From positions 2,666,501 through 2,730,500 of the forward strand of contig OX438747.1 of assembly GCA_949316235.1 (NCBI GenBank): 64,000 nt of DNA, written 5' to 3'. This document shows positions 22,506-34,500 of this stretch, one piece after another (the first letter of the stretch is position 1; each line of letters opens with the position of its first letter). The stretch is from Oegoconia quadripuncta (taxonomy: Eukaryota; Arthropoda; Insecta; Lepidoptera; Autostichidae). The position numbers and the translations under genes are program-made. The notes below the pieces were generated by a model. That model was not told the origin of the DNA. It saw only the letters and a program-made list of their open reading frames with translations, and ran no database searches.

Positions 22506-25500
22506 TCAGTACTTGTGTCGATCGTAGGGCTCCGAGAGCGGCGTCTCTGTCTGCTGGAGTTCCACCGCGTCCATCTGCTTGCAGAGCTTGCCTTCGCAGA
22601 CTTCCCAGCTGCACTTCTCCGTGTTACAGCGGTCTTTGGGATGGGATGGGATGAGATTTGAGGGTAGTTAGTTAGGATATGGCAAGTCAGCAAATATTAG
22701 AGGAGTCCTAAAGTCACTACTTAGCGCTTGACGTCAATCACACCAGGAAGGCTAGCACAACTTACATGAGGTTACTAAGTCAGACACTCGATAAAATTTC
22801 GCGTGTCACATGATTGGCCCGAACGTATTCTTTTAATCCATGGGCAATGTCGCGCCCGCGACCTTTTCTCACTTGAATTGCACTAAGTTGTGCTAGCCGT
22901 GCTGATCAGTACAGATGAGGCCGAAGCTAGAACCGCGTAGACTAGCAACTAGGCGGATATTTAAAAATGTCCTACCACCAACCAAACAGAGTACTGAATG
23001 GAATGGAACCCTTGACTTCCGGGTTATTGTTTACATTAAGGAGCTATTAGTGCGGGAACTTCAAAACAATCCCCGTATAGAAGTCGCTGGTCAAATTTTT
23101 ATACGGTATTCTACAAATATAAGCAACCTTAACTATGGGGTTAATGTCACGAACAAATAAATATACTTTGATCGAGTATTGAACTTTTGTTTGGAGGTGT
23201 TTCATTTTCGTGATTTCAGTTGCTGCAAATATTTTGGGTTAAATAACGGCCATTGCCCTTAGGGGGCGTAATTCGCCATTTTGTATGCTGCTAAATATTA
23301 GGTCCTTACCTATGAAATTGGCGTTTTGTATGAAGAATTTCATTAAGATTGTTTTGTCCATACAAACATTTTTATTTTTTTTTTTTGGGAACGGCAAATC
23401 CAAATTTAGCTAAACTTTGTGTGTATTATCGGATAACATTAAGTTAAGTATAGGCAGCGTTAATTTTTAAAAGTAACCGCTTTATAAAAGTTTCAGCGAA
23501 TCTAAGAAATGATTATGGGAAGCGCATGAAAAGAGCTCTGTTCAAATTTTTTTTATTATGTCCATTTTCCAAATAAAAAACAAATTTGGATATAGCTTTG
23601 AAAATCGCAGGAATTGATACATATGATCGGGTAGTGTTATTCCTCTATGATATGATTAACAAAGAAAAAATCTCCAATTTCATAGGTAAAGACCCAATAC
23701 TTTGATCGAGTATTGAACTTTTGTTTGGAGGTGTTTCATTTTTCGTGATTTCAGTTGCTGCAGATATTTTGGGCTAAATAACGCTATCGCCCTTAGGGGG
23801 CGTAATTCGCCATTTTGTATGCTGCTAAATACACTCCCACTGCAAGAACTAACGGCGCGGGCATATGGAGGCGGGAGGAAGGAAACTGGGAGCTTTGACG
23901 CACTTGTCAAGCCCAATATAAATGTCTGTGAGTTCCCCCATACTGAAGGTCATACTTATAGATATTTTGAGAAGTCCTAAGAGTTTAACAGCCCTAATAG
24001 CCGATACCTGTGTCATCGCACTCCGGCGTACATATTACGAGGCGCTTTCTGCTGAAGCACTGCATCTGCAGCCGCGTCAGCTTGGTGCCGAACAGGAAGT
24101 ATCCTGGGGATATAGACAAACGTTCTTGGAGGCCCAATTAGGCCCGTTTTATAGAATGTTACTCAAGTCGAGATCTCCGCTTGAGGACAGTTAAAAAGGG
24201 ATAGCTTTATGTAACTTGTATAGCGGCCCCTCTTTCTATGCTCAAACGCAGATCTAGGCTTGAGCAACATTGTGAAATGCGGCCCTAAGTCTGCCTCTAT
24301 GCAGCAATGTTGATAGCATTGTGTTCGGGCTGTTTGAGATAAGATCTGGTCTATAGTATCTTTAAATTGATTGAAAGGAAGATTTTGTATATCAACAGAA
24401 ACCTTATTGAAAAAGCGTAACCACCTCTGTGGTAAACAACATTGGGTTTATTCCCTTTGGTTTATTACACTCCCATTTGCTGGAGGGGGGGAGGATTTTC
24501 TTTCTTTCCTACTTTTTCACCCTTAAATTCTTTCTTTAATTAGTCTGGGGTCCAAGGTAGCAATAGAGTCACGTAGGGCACCGTCTACCTACAGTAGGCG
24601 CCGTGTAGAGTACCACTGTTGATCCTGGCTTACAGGAGTTACAGTGGGAGGAGAGCGGAGGTGGGATCTATCGTTCATAAGGAAATGTTGTAATGAAAGA
24701 AAGTAACAAAACATACTTTAACTAAAACAGGCTTATAGAGCGTTTGTAAATTTTTATGAATAAGAGAGTTAACGTTTTCTAGAATCGTGTGATTTATGTA
24801 GTGCATTTTCAACAACAACCAATAAAGAGGGTCCTCACCGAGCATCATGCCGAGCACGACGGAGAGCAGCAGGTGCACGTTGTACACCATCACGGCAAGC
24901 ATCAGAAGGTACCCGACCACGTTGTGTACCACGAACACAAACGACTGGTGGAAGTTCACCAACATCCTGCGACAATACACGCGTACCGTTAGAAATTTTG
25001 TCATATTCACAAGGTTCCCCGCCCACATCCCGACAATCGGTGACCGATTTTTTTTGTCGACAACAATTAAACCTGCAGCACAGACGTAATCTACAGATTG
25101 CGATTCTCATCAAGAATCATGAGATTCTTCAAAAAAAAAACTAAGATTATTTAGATGTCTTTATGAAAAGATCAGCGCAGACGAAAAACTTTTTGTCAGC
25201 CGCACTTTTTCGTTCTCCGTATGTGTTAATTGCATATAATACATATTGGTGTCGATTCGGATGTACACCAACTAAACTAAACTAAAACCAGTTTTGGAGT
25301 GGTGCCGTCGCATCGTACTGTTCCAGGGAGAAAGAGACAGTACTACTTTAAAACTGGTTTTAGTTTAGTTGGTGTACATTCGAATGTACACCAAGTCCGT
25401 CATCTGCGCTGCCCCTTTTCAGAAACACATCTAAATAGGAGGAGATTCCGAATTCGTCTGTATTTTTTAGAGATTATTATTTTTTGTCCGTTCCGCGATA

Positions 25501-28500
25501 TCTCTGCCACTGCCAGCCAGGATTTGTGAGTGCAATAACGTGACAACGTCTCTTTAAATACGATTACCTATAACTTAACATAAACATCTTAAAAACAAGA
25601 TAAAATGTTAATATTAATAATAAATGGAATCCCATGAAACGGTGTTTTCGTGAAAGAAAAAAATATTCAGAAACACCCAATTAGTACCCAATGGTTAATT
25701 GACTACCGGTTGGTGTAGTGGATAGTCAGCGAAACCAACGGTTGCGGGTTCGAATCCCGCGACGTGTAAATGTTGGTGTGATGAATACGAACATTTATTC
25801 CGGAGTCATGGATGTTTATATAAATATTTATGCATGTTTATCCGTTATATATCAAGTATCCATAGTACAAGCATTGCTTACTTTGGGACTAGATGATTGG
25901 TGTAAGTGTCCGAAATATTTATTTATTTATTTTAATTTTTGATCCTCGAATTTGAAGAATTTTCTAAACTTTTAATGATTTATTATTTTTATATATTATT
26001 ACGGATTACCTCACAAAAATATAATTAAAACATAAATAAAAACTAAAATATATAATTCATTATTAGTAGATAGCCCAGGAAACCGATTGAAGTCTGTTGT
26101 GTGCGACTTGTGTGCACTGGGTGCGACAGTAAACCAGCGCTGAGCTCTTATAAGTTCAGCATATAGCTGAGTCGTTTCCCTTTCGCTGCTGCGACACTTA
26201 TCTCAGTGTTCTGTTATTTTATTTGCCTAACAATTGTTGTATATGTGTCGAAGTGGCGAATAAACAGTTTCTTTCTTTCTTTCTTTTTTCTTTCTTTCTT
26301 TCTTGTGTTGAAAGTTTTTGGCGGTTCAATTATTCACAAACTACTGGTGTGAACACCAACCCACCTGACCCTGAGCGATGCCCAGCGGCTGACCTGCCCG
26401 GTGCTAGCGTTCCGGCTGGTGGTTGGCTCCATGTTGCCGCCCTGCTCCCTGACACAAAACCATAACATGAGTCATCATCAGCGTATACTTGTCCACTGCT
26501 GGACATAAGAATGTGTGGCGATCGTCACATCGGGCAGGCGGGTTGGTGATCGCAGTTTATTCGGGAGCTTCGCAATAATATTCTGACACTCTACTGACCA
26601 CGGACTCTAGCAACTAGCAGCTCACCGAGCGAATTTACCATTCACTGCGCTCTCGTCATGAGGAGCTCAACGACGTGTATCGCCGAGCGCGCAGTGAATG
26701 ATAAATTAGCTTGCCACGCTACTGGTTACGAGAGACCGTAGTCATGCCGTTAGTAGTATTTTATAATACCTACAGGAAAATGGTGGGCCACAGACTTACA
26801 ATATTAAAAGGAGACCGGACATAAGGATTATATAGCGTAGCCATTCTCCATATTATTATTAGCCATTAGGCCGTGACGTGTCGGTTATAATTGTCTGGTT
26901 TATCAGATTACCAACTTGTTCATACATCTAATCTTCAAGTACTTACAATCAATCAAATACGCTTTATGGTACATTTAAATATGTTATAGAAACTACAAAT
27001 TAGTCGGCCTTATCGCTAACAGCGATCTCTTCCAGGCATACCTATCATCACGGAATTCAATACGAGTAATTAAGTGGGTTAGCACAAATAATTTCCTAAT
27101 TGTTAAAGCACGTATTGTTATAAATTGTATGGATATATTTTATTTGTTCAGATTATTTAGTTAACTATAATTAATGATCATGTAGTATATTTTCTTTAAG
27201 TGGATGAATAAATATCTTTTTATTTATTTATTTAATATTGTTTCTCATCAGTACTTATTAATGTTTTTCATACCTATAAGATAACGCGTTTTGAATTCAA
27301 TATGCAGAACTTTCAGATGTACATGTACACAAATAATCTGAACAAATAAAATATATCCATACAATTTATAACAATACGTGCTTTGTATGAAATCAAGCAA
27401 TATTACATTTAAACGGAGGCGGTTAAATACATACTTTTAGCTGCAGCTAACTGTACCACGTTAAAAACCCAGAACTCACTTAAAATATTGAATAATTCAG
27501 TGGCACTACTTTTTTCCTTTGGGCACCATTTGGCACTAATTCAGCACTGTTTTAATTATCAAAATAGCTGAATTCGACTGTGTGTATTCTGGCGTTACGC
27601 ACATAATAGTAGGCGGGTCACTGTTTCTATTATTATAATTTCTATAAACAACATTACTTGGAATACTTTGAACCTTCATAACCACGTGTTCAATGGATCC
27701 AGGACTAAAGGATTATTTATGACTTTGTAAATTTTTCAACTCGTGCTGGGAAGCTTTCATATGACATCCCACACATTGGTGTCGATTCGGATGTACACCA
27801 ACTAAACTAAACTAAAAGCAGTTTTGGAGTGGTGCCGTCGCATCGTACTGTTCGAGGGAGTAAGAGACAGTACTACTTTAAAACTGGTTTTAGTTTAGTT
27901 GGTGTACATCCGAATCGACACCGTTGACTGTGAATTCTTAGTAATCTTCTTTAACAATTTAGTTGATTTTTCAGTATTTCTTTTGTTTAATAAGACAGAA
28001 AGCTCTTAAGGCCAACAACTGTTTTAGAATTCCCCAACTACACAACGTACATAAGATAAATATCATTGTATGACACAACGAATTTGCCGTTCACTTGTTA
28101 GTATGAAATGCGCAAGCATGTCAATGCCGGCGGCGGTGACGTTGACATATAATAATTAAACGCCCCAGGGCACAGTCACGACCAAAAACCGGACACAGAA
28201 ATGCCATTATCTCGACACAAATCTCATTTACTGATACAGATTCAACGGTAACATTTTAAATGCTAATTTAAAAAGATGCGAGTCGTTCGACGCGGTGCCG
28301 TTTTTTCTGTTTGAAATCATAATTATCAGTTTTCAAGCGAGTAGCTACACTACTCGTCAGTGGTTTTTAAATTTACATTTAATATTATGACAAAGTATCT
28401 CTTTCTATTCAATTCTGGAAGTCGAATAGAGTACCGAAGGACGTAAGCCGTATTCTTAGCCTAAAGTTCATTCGCTTCTCATCACACTTTTTATTAAAAA

Positions 28501-31500
28501 GGAATTGCGGAAAAGGAGTCTATTTTTTTTTATGATTGACTGGATTCGCGTCTGACCACAATCTCACCTGATGGAAAGTGACGATGTGGTCGAAGATGAA
28601 GCACGCGATCCCAGTAAATGCCTATTCACTCTGCTCTTGAAGATCCCAAGGTTGTAGGATTCAGGAAAGACTGACGCTGAAAGACTGAGTTCCATGCCTT
28701 GACTGTTCGGATGATGAATGAAGAATCGATATCGATCGAATCGATGAGAAGAGCTATATGTGTAGATGTTATGAAAACGGATGAAGCGCTTGTTATTAAG
28801 GGAGTAATGAATATGGATGTCGATGGTTGGAAAGGAAGAGGAAGACCTAGGAAAAGATGGATGGATTGTGTGAGGGGTGATATGAACGAAAAGGACGTGA
28901 ATGATGAGACAACGGCTGATGAGGAGATTGGAAGAAAGAGACGTACTGCGCCGACCCCAAATAAATTGGAGGTAGAGCAAGAAGATGATGATAAGTGTAC
29001 TACACAAGACATGTTTTTGTTACAACGTAAAGTTTACAAACGAAAGTCGCGGGTTTGATACCCAATGTAGATGTTCAGTACTACTCGTTAGGGTGGAGTG
29101 TGTATAAATGGTCGCCTTGCTAGCTATCACCATCTTATCTAAGGCCCATAATAATAAACCATTCTCAAGATTGAGAACAGTCTTGTGACCGGTCTCAAGT
29201 AAACGTGTTGATTAATAAACCTAACTTGAGACCTGAAACGCACGTGAATACTCAAGCAGTACTCACTTGAGAGGTGCGCCGAGTTTCACAGACCAATATC
29301 GAGTACTAAACATGTACCCCGCTGGGGATCGATCCCGCAACCTCCGATTCGTAAACCCTGTTGTTTATATTGAGCCACGGAGGCGGTTCAATTATGTGAC
29401 CGAACTCAATACATAATACTTCGTCAGTCACACACAATGCTATAGTAGACGCATTACGAACTGAGTCGTCGGGCCATAAATCATTTTTATCTGTCTATCT
29501 CGCTCGCACCTATAGAAATACGTCCATAACAATAGAGCGGCATAGTGATGTGCGTAAGAGTGGTCGAGGTGCATATATACAATAATTATAGATCGTGTTG
29601 ATCGAATGAAACACTGTAGATCGTGTTGTGGCCCTGAAAAGGGCCGTTTTTTGCAATAAATTAATAAATAAAAAATATCCCTAGGGGATTATTAATTATT
29701 CATCCTCATCCGAATCTTCATCATCTGTGTCATCTTCCTGTAGATTTATTATCAGTGGCGGGGCTTCGTCTCTTAAAATGGCTTTCTGTAAGTCTTTGTC
29801 CTGGAGCTCCTCGGCATGCTTCACACATTTGGCCCAATCTTCTTGCGTAACATTATCTATAGCCTTGTGGAGAAGGATTTCAACATCTGCAATCTTGAAT
29901 GTATGGTTATTTGCAGCAACTTCTCCTTTGACTTGAGCCCAGATGAGTTCGATGGGATGGTTCCAGTTGCATCGAATGGTAGCTGGCGTTATCGATGACT
30001 ATGACAGAAGGTTCTTCAAGCACATTTAATAAATCAGAAAACCATTCTGTGTATGTGTTACCATCCATTTCAGTATGGTAGTCAGCGTCCTTGGATTTAA
30101 CGGCTTTAAAGATTAACTTTGCCTCCGGAACAAAGCCAGTCTTTCCAGAGCCGGCATGGCAAACAATTAATCTCTGGCCCTTTCCTACGGGCTGATTCTT
30201 GAAACCACCTTCATCATTGTTTCCAAGCCACATGCGTTTTCTTGAGTGGTTTTGATTAACCCATGTCTCGTCAAGATAAAATCGTGGCCGTTGATCATTT
30301 GTTTTTCTGAGCATGTCCAGTTTTCTTAAAAAGTCCATTCTGGCACAGACTATGTCGATTCTTTCCATTAAATACTTCCGTCCTTCGGCATTTTGCTTAT
30401 ATTTAAAGCCAACTTTCTTTAAAATTTTTCTCATTGAAGAATACCCGCACTTAAAATCAGGCATCTGTTCTCGGTATTTTTCTAAAATTTTAGTCACGGA
30501 TGGATACTCTCCGTTGTCATAAAATGAATCAATCGTGCGTCGCAGTACACTTATATCAAAACTGTCTATATCGGTGACAGTCGCAGGTTTCTTATAATTT
30601 GCTCTCGGTATATTCGGGCTGCCCGATTGGGTGACTTCTGTCTTTATGCGGTCCACGGTCGCTCTACTAACTCCACAAAATAGCGCTGCCATGTCACGTG
30701 GTTTATTGAAGTTGAGTAAACTTATTTTCTCGGGATCACTTTTCAATTCGTTGAAAGACAGGAACACGTTGTGAATTACAGTCCGAGCTAGAGCGTTGAT
30801 ATCACCTTTTAATTTATTCAAACCCACGTTAGAAAATAAATTCTCCATTGTGCACAAGAAAGTGTCAAAGGTGACTGTGTACATTTCATTACATTAATTA
30901 CATTTATAGCAAAACAACAACCCTAACGGCGCATCGTAACGACCAATCAGGAGTCAGAGTGCTAATGAGGGTCACAGTGACTCATCGACAGCGCGTACGC
31001 AGGTAGCTTTATCGATAACGAACTGCATTGCGTTGCACATTCCTATCGTTATTGACGTTTATGGCCCGACGACTCAGTTCGTAATGCGTCAACTATAGCT
31101 TCCCGCGAACATTACAATGAGTAAGTAGGTATTCACTACTTTCTTTGTACGACAATTGTACACGCACTATTGTTGCGACTTTGTTTTAGCTACTTGCTAC
31201 ACAATGACAAACGTAATTACTTTTAATCAAGTGTTACTAACAAGTAAACGCTTTAAGTATTACTGAGAGGACATTGCGCACAAACCGTGTTAAACGAACG
31301 CAGCTAACCCAACCTATCTGGGGGTCTACTCTCTAACGAAAATCGCTTCGGACGGCCGTAACTTCGGACTTTTTCTTTTGTAGTTTGCTGTATCAATTAT
31401 AATATAAACCAATCGTCATTATTTTACTTTTGTTGTATAAAGCGTCTAACAAAATTAACCCGACAAACTTTGGCAATTGCACGTAACTACATGACAATAA

Positions 31501-34500
31501 AATAATATATTCATTAAAAACACTAGCTTTAAAAAATTTGTTTCCGAGTAAAAAATTAAATGTAAGTGCAAATGAAAATACAAATTAACAGACTTACTTC
31601 ATTTCGATTGTACCTTATTTTATCAATGAGCAAAAACAGACAACGTTCATATGGAAGTCGCCAAAGGGGGTGGCGGGGCATAGGGCGCAATCACAATCCA
31701 AGCGCGGACAATCACAGCAAGTCGTGTGGTCACCTTTCGGCGTATTCAAAGATACCGCGGCACGTGTTTGTGTGTTGTGGCAAAGTATTGACATTTCTAA
31801 ATTTTATTTTTTGAATAAAATCTGTTAACTTTAATGTTTTTTTTTTCGTAATAGGTACATCTTATACATGCACTGTGCAACGTTTGTCGGGTTAATTTTG
31901 TTAGACCTTATATAGTTGGACATCACAAGTTAGTACGGGACGCAAGGAACGTTTGAAGTTATGCAAATAAAGAATTCTTAACAAAAGAATGAGGACGAAG
32001 TTACGGTCGTCCGAAGCTATTTTCGTTAGAGAGTAGACCCCCAGATAGCGACTCGTCAGACGGTACAAATAGATAAGACTACCTTAGGATCTAGATGAAG
32101 CTGTGTGAATGTGTCAAATATATATATAGTGAGTGAAGAAAGCAGAAGAGGTGTGTCAGGATCGTAGCAAGTGGAAGTGTGTGGTCTCTGCCTACCCCTA
32201 CGGGAAACAGGCGTGACATTATGTATGTGTATATCTATATATATTATCTTCTTTGTCACATTCACACACTGCACTATTGCAATGACACAATACTTTCCCG
32301 CTACATAATAAGCACATATTAGTAATACACACTCTTTTTACACATTGCTTTCCTCTCCCAAGCTGGGACGGAAGAACAGCGCCCATAGTTCCTGGAACTG
32401 AGCATAACGCTGAGTCCCACTCCTTTTTTCCAAAGTGGCACTCAAAATTTGTTATGTTTATCTTTATATGTTTTGTAATTTGTTCTTTTTAATTTTTTAT
32501 ATGTTAAGTTTGTTTTGTACATTCAGTGTGTGCCCACTTGTGGCGAATAAACTGTGTTTCTTTCTTTCTAAATATATTTATTTATTTTTATTATTATGCA
32601 ATTGTGCGTATCAGCAGCTGCACGTATTATATGAATCGCCATCATCAGTAAACATCCCACTGCAGGGATATAGACCTTCCCTCTTACTGAGGGAGTATAG
32701 GGCCATAGTCCGCCACGCTGGGCCCCGTGCCCAACCCGCAGTTGGGGACTTCACATGCCTTAGAATTTTCATTTCTCAGGCATGTAGTGTTTTCCTTCAC
32801 CGTTCAAGAGCAGTCGGTAAAATGCACATAAGTAATTAAATTAAACTTAAAAACTCATTGGTACATGGGCAGTCTAGAACCCGGACCTCCCAAATTGGAG
32901 ATCTCGTCTTAATCGCTGTGACGCCGACGCTCGTAAGACCTGTCATTATTTTTCTTAAAATTAAGTATGTCTCACCTATCGCAGAGCAAGTTCCGTCTCT
33001 CATCAGATCGGTAAGGGATGAGTTTCTTATGTGCCTCACGCTGGACCCGTGCCAAGTACACCTGCAAGGAAACAAACGATGACTCTGTTCCACTTAAACC
33101 GCCTTCTTGGCTCGAAAAAGACCAAAGAAAAGTACCAGAGAAACTGGACATTGCCTAAGTTAAGAGTAGTTTCGATTAGCGAAGTCTGACGAAACTGTCC
33201 GCCTGGCTAGCTACCACCATCTTATCTAAATCTGCCGCCAAGCAGCAATGTTAAAGGCATTGTTGTGTTCCGGTTGTCAGAGACAAGATAGCCAGTCCTC
33301 CAAATGTGGTGGGGTTTCCGGGTCAGTACGCTTCGACCTCATCTCCACTTAACACCAGGTGTGATTGAGGTCAAGTACGAACCCGTCGTGCATAAAAAAA
33401 AAACCAGACCCAACAGTTGGGACGTATAAGGGTGTTGATGATGAAAAAAACATCTGAAACATTTTAAAAATTATTTTAAACTATTCATCACATCAGTCAC
33501 ATACGTGGACAGTTAAGATGACGCTGACAGATAGTTTCTATGTTTTAAAAACATACAGAATGGAGCCATAAAACCTCCAAAAAATTAAATGGACATATTC
33601 TATCCTTCAAATAGTTTGCCAATAAAAAAACGAAAAGCTTATTACAGATGGCGCCACTGTTGAGTGTCCCTGAATATTGCAAACAAAATTGAGCCTTATG
33701 AGATTCGAAATAGGGACTATATTGATACGAACAGTTAAGCACACTCAACTGTTTTGAACCCCATTACAACGATTTTTTAAATGGAAGATGCACGACTACT
33801 AGGGAATGCAATCTTGCACCATAATCGCAATCTCGGTATTTTCATGATTGCGAGATCTCGTAATGAACAAATTTTATTGCTAAAAAGAGTCGTTTTGATA
33901 TAGATTGATGTAGTAGTATTAGATTAGTACTAGTTTTAATATAATTTTCCTCTTTTGGGAAAAAAAATGTATTATACGAACACAGACCCCTCAACTATAG
34001 GTATTATTGATAATATTATTAATTTTAGTGGAATTATAATTAATTATTGTGAATTATAGATATGTATGTATACTCTTACAAAGTTAATCATATAATTTAA
34101 CAAATTCGACAGGTAAAAACTTCTCAAGAAGCATAGTGTCAATGATGCTATCAGTTAATCTGCTTCTCACGCACCGATTAGGACATTGTGGCGCGCTGTT
34201 GCTTGAACTCGCAAGTGTTGCGCGATCTCGCAGTATTTTTGATGCGAGATTTCGGTATACGAGATTGCATTCCCTAACGACAACCGTCACATTTCCATTA
34301 TAAGGTCACGTGGTGTCACATTGCCGATAGCGTCGCGCGGTATTACGGTCCTCATGCTGTCGACTGTACCGAGCCTTACCTTGGAGCCTTCGAAGAGCAG
34401 CGCGACCACGAACAGCACAATCCAGGTGATGGCGAACTGCCAGCGCGTCGTGATGTTCAACCCAGAGAACAGGAACTCGCCCAAGTCGTAACCGAACCAC

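Noticed and set aside
22506..22633. Splicing the short CTR tail exon onto the long one at 19628-20076
   Set aside because: No donor in the short exon leaves the phase 1 overhang that the long exon needs before the TGA. They fit only as alternatives.
25705..25780. Possible tRNA genes, here and at 53530, 54425, 55030, 55727, 56720 and 59150
   Set aside because: The A and B boxes are tRNA-like, but each is followed by the same SINE body and the acceptor stems do not close. They are SINE heads.
28564..29012. Two overlapping - strand open frames of 128 and 147 codons
   Set aside because: They are antisense shadows of the LINE-B and RTE relics, with Ser/Phe-rich nonsense composition.
32858..33093. 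Open frames on both strands, one resembling a conserved peptide (IKYVSPIAEQVPSLIRSVRD)
   Set aside because: No family could be named, no splice sites frame it, and it follows a SINE-like repeat. Left unassigned.
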